From: Lingula anatina
Lineage: Eukaryota > Brachiopoda > Lingulata > Lingulida > Lingulidae
NCBI RefSeq assembly: GCF_001039355.2
Contig: NW_019773562.1
Location: forward strand, 1-64,000
Reading direction: 5' to 3'
Length of the DNA: 64,000 bases
The notes under the pieces were generated by a model. It did no database searches, was not told the DNA's origin, and saw nothing but the letters and a program-made list of their open reading frames with translations. Below are positions 58,016-64,000 of this stretch, piece after piece. Positions within the stretch are counted from its first letter, which is position 1. Every line of letters starts with the position of its first letter. The position numbers and the translations under genes are program-made.

Positions 58016-59495
58016 GGGAACCGGAGAAGATCAGCATTGGTCAGAATTGTGCCGGAAGTGACGTGCAGTGGTGTTAGAAACGAAGTTGAGTGGTCATTTT
58101 AACATAGAGGTGAACGGCAGTGAAGACGGGTTGTCGGAGGAAAAAGAAGTTTTCTAAACAACATGGTAAGATAACACTTTTTCTTTACGCATTTTGGGCA
58201 GAGAAAACTTGTAGAAATAATAAATGCATGATATGAAAACGTGACACGGAACTTGAAGGTGCAAATCGTGCTTAATTGGCGGTCAACTTGTTTTAAAATG
58301 AATGCTGCATCGACTGCCATTGTGACAAAGAGTGTAAATGGAAAATAATTCCCGGGAGGCTGTAAATCGTTGCCATGTGGAAATTTGGCATTAATATAAT
58401 CCGATATGTCTATATCTAAGTATTTTTTGGGTGTTTTATGGTATGGGCTGCAATTAGAACGAAGTTTTAGAGGTCTTGAAGGAAGGGTAGGCATAAATCA
58501 GTGACGAATGCCAAGACAAAGGTGACATTCTGACAGCCTCTTATCTGAGCTAAAAAATCACAAGTACGCGACTGGCATTTCACTGACAAGATCTTCCCAA
58601 AAAGACAGAAAAAGAATTCAGGTGAGCTGACAGGTAATTAAGACTAGCTCAAAGTACTAATAATTGACATTATTATGCAATTCTCAGTTGGTAAAACGAT
58701 TCTCACAGGTAGATAAGATGTAACATGACCAATTTCTATAGGCTAATGATTGCCAGCCTGAGGAAATTGATTTCCAGTCTCTTTTGTCAGTGATTTTTAA
58801 CTCAGATAAGAGGCTGTCAGAATGTCACCTTTGTCTTGGCATTTGTCACTGATTAGCGCCTTCCCCAGTGTAAAAGGTATATCAGTGTGATCATGTGTGT
58901 GGAATTTCATGCCAGATGGACATATAAAGATCTAAAAATTCGTCAATATATTGAAAAAAAAAATCAGCTGTGCACAGCAGTCGGAGATCGGTACATTCCA
59001 CTTGTTAGTTACGAACTACTTCCTGGTTTTCACAAGGTCCTTCAAGACCTCTAAAACATCGTTGTAATTGCAGCCCATACCATAAAACACCCAAAAATAC
59101 TTAGATATGGACATATCGGATTATATTAATGCCAAATTTCCACATGACAACGATTTATAGACTCCCGGGAATTATTTCCCCTTTACGCTTTTTGTCGCGC
59201 TGGCGGTCGACGCAGCATTTATTTCTAAACAAGTTGACCGCAAATTAAGCACGATTTTGCACCTTCAAGTTCCGTGTCACGTTTTCATATCATGCATTTA
59301 TTATTTCTACAAGTTTTCTCTGCCCAAAATGCGTAAAAAAAGAGAGTTATCTTACCATGTTGTTTAGAAAACTTCTTTTTACTCCGACAACCCGTCTTCA
59401 CTGCCGTTCACCTCTATGTTAAAATGACCACTCAGCTTCGCTTCTAACACCACTGCACGTCACTTCCGGGCACAATCAATCTTCTCCGGTTCCAT
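58016..59495. mobile_element. long inverted-repeat element, arms of about 460 bp, with nested second inverted repeat
   Basis: The left arm (about 58016-58490, starting gggaaccggagaagat) is mirrored by the right arm (about 59038-59495, ending atcttctccggttcc) with scattered mismatches and small indels. Inside, 58498-58560 (tcagtgacgaatgccaagac and onward) is mirrored by 58788-58856. No open frame longer than the arms' own translation is seen and no transposase is recognised. A single-arm relative lies at 10770-11110. It fits a fold-back-type non-autonomous DNA transposon. Confidence 0.8.
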
Positions 59496-62210
59496 GTATT
59501 TAACCGTGACTTTTAAATATAACACAAGTCAATTGGTCTTTTAATTGATGCCAAATTATATGTCAGTGTATACATGTGTGTGCATGAACATATCTTTCAA
59601 TTTTACAAACTTAGGGAATTTAGCTTAATATTTAAATATATGCTTTATTCATATGGTATACTTTCTATACCAGACTGAGCTGGTGAAAATGTAAAGAGAT
59701 AAAGTAATACAAAAAATATATAAACTTTTACACAGATAAATAACACCAAAATTACGTAATATATAGATATGCAACGTTATCACACATACATATCCAGTAT
59801 TTCATAATCATAAACTAGGTGCGGTCCTAATGCTGAGTCAACTGCTCGCAGCATTGATGGTAGACTAGCATCATACTATAAGTATTGTATACATGAATAA
59901 GATGTAGAAATAAATTGTGCATGAGCCTGTTTTCTACTTTGTGAAAAGAACATCTATACTTGCAGTAATTATTTATAGCCATAGATATCACTAAGTGGTG
60001 TTTATAACCAGTGAGACATCAATATAGTGGCAGGGCTGTAGACAGCAATTTCAAAAAGGGGGGCTCTTTTTTTTTTTTTTTTTTTTGAAAAAGTGGGCCT
60101 TTTACCATGAAACCCTTATGTACTTAGATCAAATTTTACCCAGAGTGGACCTTTTACCAGCAAAAAGGGTGGTTCATCTGACCTCCCTGGCCTGCTTTGA
60201 ATGTACTTTGAATGTCTACAATATTAACAGAGTTTATTTTTTACCCTTGGTAAGAAATATCTCTTCAATCATAAAATAAACATTGCAAAAATAATATCAA
60301 GAATACGTTCTTGATAATATGGATTATTTTGGTGTGGGTGTTTTGAACTTTATGCTGTATTTGATAAAGGTGTAAAGTGGGTTGGGTCTTTTTTCAACTT
60401 AAGATGATGATAATATTGTTCTTAAAATATTCAGTAGGTGAATTGATTATCAGAAAACAAAACACTTCAGTTACTAAATGATCAAACATTGGCTATATCT
60501 GTCTCACATTGCATTTCTTTCCAAGTACGCCTAGGCCTTGGCAACAGCTTTGGGGTCTTGGAGAGCAGTTAAAAGAGATGTCTTTTTTAAAGCCCACAAA
60601 GTTTATAGCCTCTGTGCAAAGATTTAAATAGCAAATATTGGCTTTTGAGAAAATATTAATTAATTTTTTTCTAAATGATATACGTAAATAGTGGCAGAAT
60701 CAAGTTATAGACTTTCACAAAGGTGAGTGTAAATTTGTAATGGTACCGTGTACCATGTACTTTGTGATACCTCTTTTATGTAAAGCTTATAACTCATCCA
60801 TGAGTGAAAAAGGAGAAGATTTGAAAAGTATTAAAACAAGTCGAATATATTTCATTTAAAAAGCTCTGCAATTATCAAAATGGTTTTATATACATAGGAT
60901 ATAAACTAGGTTAGAATACGTAGGGGAAATCTACATAATGGGCTGATTGTCCCGATGTTCCGATTATATTATCAGACTTAAGGAGGGTTCCTTAGGAAAT
61001 CTGGAGTTGAGAAGGTCACTCAGACATGTTTACAGCTAGACTGACTTAGATAGGAAATGATCTTAGCAGTGTCACCAGTGACTTCTCTTCTCTCCCACAT
61101 ATGGAACTACCTGCCACTGTAAAAAAGACAAAATTTAAATGATAATTACTGAAGGTTCAGAGAAGTTCATCAACCACCAGATTTTATGCATTTCAAAGTA
61201 ATTTGACAATAAGTAGACAGTGGTAACCCCATCAGGCTTTAGAATTTTAAATCCCAGTTTAATGAAGCTGGTTATCCGATGGCATGAGTTATATTATATA
61301 ATCATTTGGTCCATTTGTGAACACACTGTCTGTGCGGGCAAGGTAACCTAGATAAGAATATCCACGTACCGGTTTATATGCAGTAATAGTTATCTGCTGC
61401 ATCAACACACATAAACGGAGGCATTAAAGAAAGACAAATACACAACCTCTATTAAGGAACCTGCCCAAGACTTTATCCCAACTCATTAATGCTCAGAGAA
61501 AATTTGACTTAAAATTCCTGAGCCAATTTCATTGATTTTTTTTTGTAAGCTACTTAAATCCCTAAGGCTCTAGTTGAGAAGGCACATTCGGGTGTGGCAC
61601 ATGTGTAGGGAGATGAGTGATTACAAAAAGTGTGATAATTTCAATATTCAGGGGTGAGTTGGTGAGCTTTTGATGCATTTGATTACTGAAATTCTTAAAT
61701 TTGGAGCTGTTTGTTCAAATGTCTTCATGATTTTTTTTTTCAATATTTTAAGGTTATCCTGTATGAGCCATTAGAACCCATTAATGGTCGTTGGCCTCAG
61801 ATTAATCCCTTTGTTTGTACTTAGTTTTATTGAATTTCTCGCAGTCATCAACTGTGCTTAAGACATTGACTGTGCTCATAGAAAAAACAAACACATTTGC
61901 AGGTTAAGTGTTTATTGTAGGCATGTCTTATCGTTATATTAGTTTGATAAGATAATATTTATGTTACCATACAGTACAGCCTTTGAATGGTTAAGGTTTT
62001 TGCTTTTTTTGACTTCTTGACATGCAAAGTTCACTGCATGACTTTAGTAAACTGTTCCTTTTTTGCAGTGTTCTTCACACCTTGTCAGGTGTGTTTTGTT
62101 TTCAATATTTTTAAAACCAATCATTGTAAGTTGACTGGCTATTCAAGGTAAGTTTACTCAACTACATAAAACATTGAAGAGAAGCATTGTTTGTACAATT
62201 ATCGTTTTCA

Positions 62211-62244
<34 letters not shown>

Positions 62245-64000
62245 GCTGGGTGTAAGGAGGGATGGGAGGGGATAAGTGATCACTGAAAGGAAGGTTTTAT
62301 TAGTCCCTAGTAGGTTGCTAACACAAGTTCCTTGTAGCTTATTATGGAGAAAATCTCTCCCACTGACATAATATATTTAGTGTGTGCTGAATATCAAATA
62401 ATTAAGTTTTATGTGAAACGTTTACACTTAATCAACTCCAAAGCAGTTTAAAGGTTCAGATTTGTTTGCAACACAAAAGAACAATCACAACAAAAATTGC
62501 ATTCTGTAAGCTTGGCTGCCTTGAGCAGTTCACCAATAGGGTTCAATAGCAATGGGCAAGGGTCAGTCTTGCAGTGTTAAAATGGGAAACAGTACTGTTC
62601 ATGGAGGAAATATGCCTCAAAGTTAATCATTGAGTAATTGTGTTTGCCTCATTTGTTGGCAAAACAAGAAGCTGAAAGGATCAGTCCCAGTTATGTGTGA
62701 ATGGGTCTTTAGTCATTAAACAACTCAGATATGCTTCAATGCAACCTGCTAAATAATTTATTGTTATTGATTTCAAAAAGCTTATTCAATTTTCTTTCAA
62801 AGAAGTGATCAGCTTAGAAGGGGTAGCCAGGTTTGTCGGAATACAGAAAACATGTTATATTGCATGAAAGGCAAAACACATTGTTGAGGAATATGTTTGA
62901 GACACAGTGAGATACACTTTTTACTGCAATAGAGTGGATCATTTTGCAATTTAAACAGCTTTAATAGAATGAGGTAAGATTTTTGCAGATGATTATTACA
63001 TGATAATGATTTAACTTTATTGTGAACTTTACAAAATTCTGGATTGTTGATAATTGTGCTCAGCACAGTTCTCTCAAAGCAATCTTGAGTGGAGCACACC
63101 AACAGATTTAATTAAATTACTTATATCTTATGCAGTCTTTTTTACACTTATTTATGTTTTGAAAAGGGTGTTTTAATTGTGAAACTGTGGCAAATGATAA
63201 ATGCCTTTGAAATATCGTGTTGTTAACTGTCTAAACAAAATAGTTGTGTCGTCCATTGGTAGTTTTAAGAGGCAGATTTCAAATGAGATGATTTTGTTGA
63301 CTTTATCTTTTAAATGAGGCCCGTCTGTCAAAAATGTCAGAAGTGTCACTGAATATATCCTCATATTACTATATACAGCAGGTAACACAAGTGTTCATGA
63401 CAAAAAAGGTCATGATATGAAATTTGTGGGCGTAGCAGCCATTTTCATTGTTTGATTTTTGTATTAACCAGTTTACATTTTATGATTAAATGCATCAAAT
63501 ATTGCTTTGGCATTGAATTTTGATGTACATATTATTTCATAACAGGTGAACAATCTTTTTCACTGAAACTCCGATATTGAAGCACCTATGGGATTAAAGT
63601 GAAGACTACATTCACTCACTTTTGAAACAGAACGAAGTGCATTTTTCCCACTTGTTGTAATGAAGGTAGTTGTGTTCCACTCCCTTTAAGGTTATTAAAT
63701 TAGCAAAATTTGAATGGCAGAAATATTTATTTTCAACTTCTCCTGCATTGCTGTTTAATGGCCTATTAGAATGGAACAAGTCGAGCCATTAAGGTGTACA
63801 CAACTTGGGGGCAGTCCTCAGTTAGGTAAGCTTTGATATGGGCCTCCCAGCTCTAATATTGCCACTTATTCTGTTTACTTGCAGCGGCCTCAGTCATTCA
63901 ACCAACAAATTATCGTACAGAAAGGAATATTGTAGAATATGATCTTGACATTATATCCCATGTATTTTGGCAATTACCCTTAGGATATTGGAGAGTGAAG
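59496..64000. other. no gene recognised
   Basis: 4.5 kb of AT-rich sequence with only short frames, none of which matches a family I know. It contains a T tract (about 60068-60087) and an (AT)n run (about 62214-62240). Exons of a following gene could lie beyond the window. Confidence 0.55.
62214..62240. repeat. (AT)n microsatellite
   Basis: About 13 AT units in otherwise featureless sequence. Confidence 0.9.

Overview
This is animal nuclear DNA, AT-rich, with short introns of roughly 0.2 to 1 kb, GT-AG splice sites that can be read by eye, abundant microsatellites and many short inverted-repeat elements. Frequent acatgta and taggcctac words and compact, intron-rich genes fit a marine invertebrate (mollusc, brachiopod, lancelet or hemichordate type). 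The species cannot be fixed from the sequence alone. The coding exons below were assembled by hand from splice sites, reading phase and homology. For all four complete genes the exon lengths add up to a multiple of three.

Layout. (1) Positions 1-43200 hold three SLC6 neurotransmitter-transporter genes of the glycine-transporter type. Gene A (+, 276-5846) enters the window already running. Gene B (+, 13169-20536) is complete and is a recent tandem copy of A, because even the introns align. Gene C (-, 26553-37619) is a more diverged, inverted copy that converges on B. (2) The first exon of C lies in a block of about 3.5 kb that occurs twice in a row (35817-39312 and 39606-43165), so two possible first exons exist. 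A single undetermined base sits at the junction, and an allelic assembly artefact is a serious alternative. (3) A mitochondrial Tim44-like gene resembling MAIP1 lies on the minus strand (45645-49573). (4) A full PRMT2-type arginine methyltransferase (SH3 plus methyltransferase, 434 residues) lies on the plus strand (52915-57521), head to head with the MAIP1-like gene. (5) From 57522 to the end no gene was recognised. That part holds a giant inverted repeat (58016-59495).

The most interesting observation is in gene C. The exon for transmembrane helix 6, the unwound substrate- and ion-binding helix, is present in three tandem variants (30991-31094, 30457-30560, 29471-29574). Each is exactly 104 nt with identical phases, so using two in one mRNA would shift the frame. 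This is the layout of mutually exclusive exons. The variants differ at pocket residues, including the Gly/Ser position that separates GlyT1 from GlyT2. Genes A and B have a single 104-nt exon here. A and B also lack a hydroxyl residue expected in the Na2 site, and B has Ser for the nearly invariant Asn of the Na1 site.

The remaining DNA is mostly intergenic and intronic sequence carrying MITE-like elements, tandem repeats and microsatellites, listed individually.
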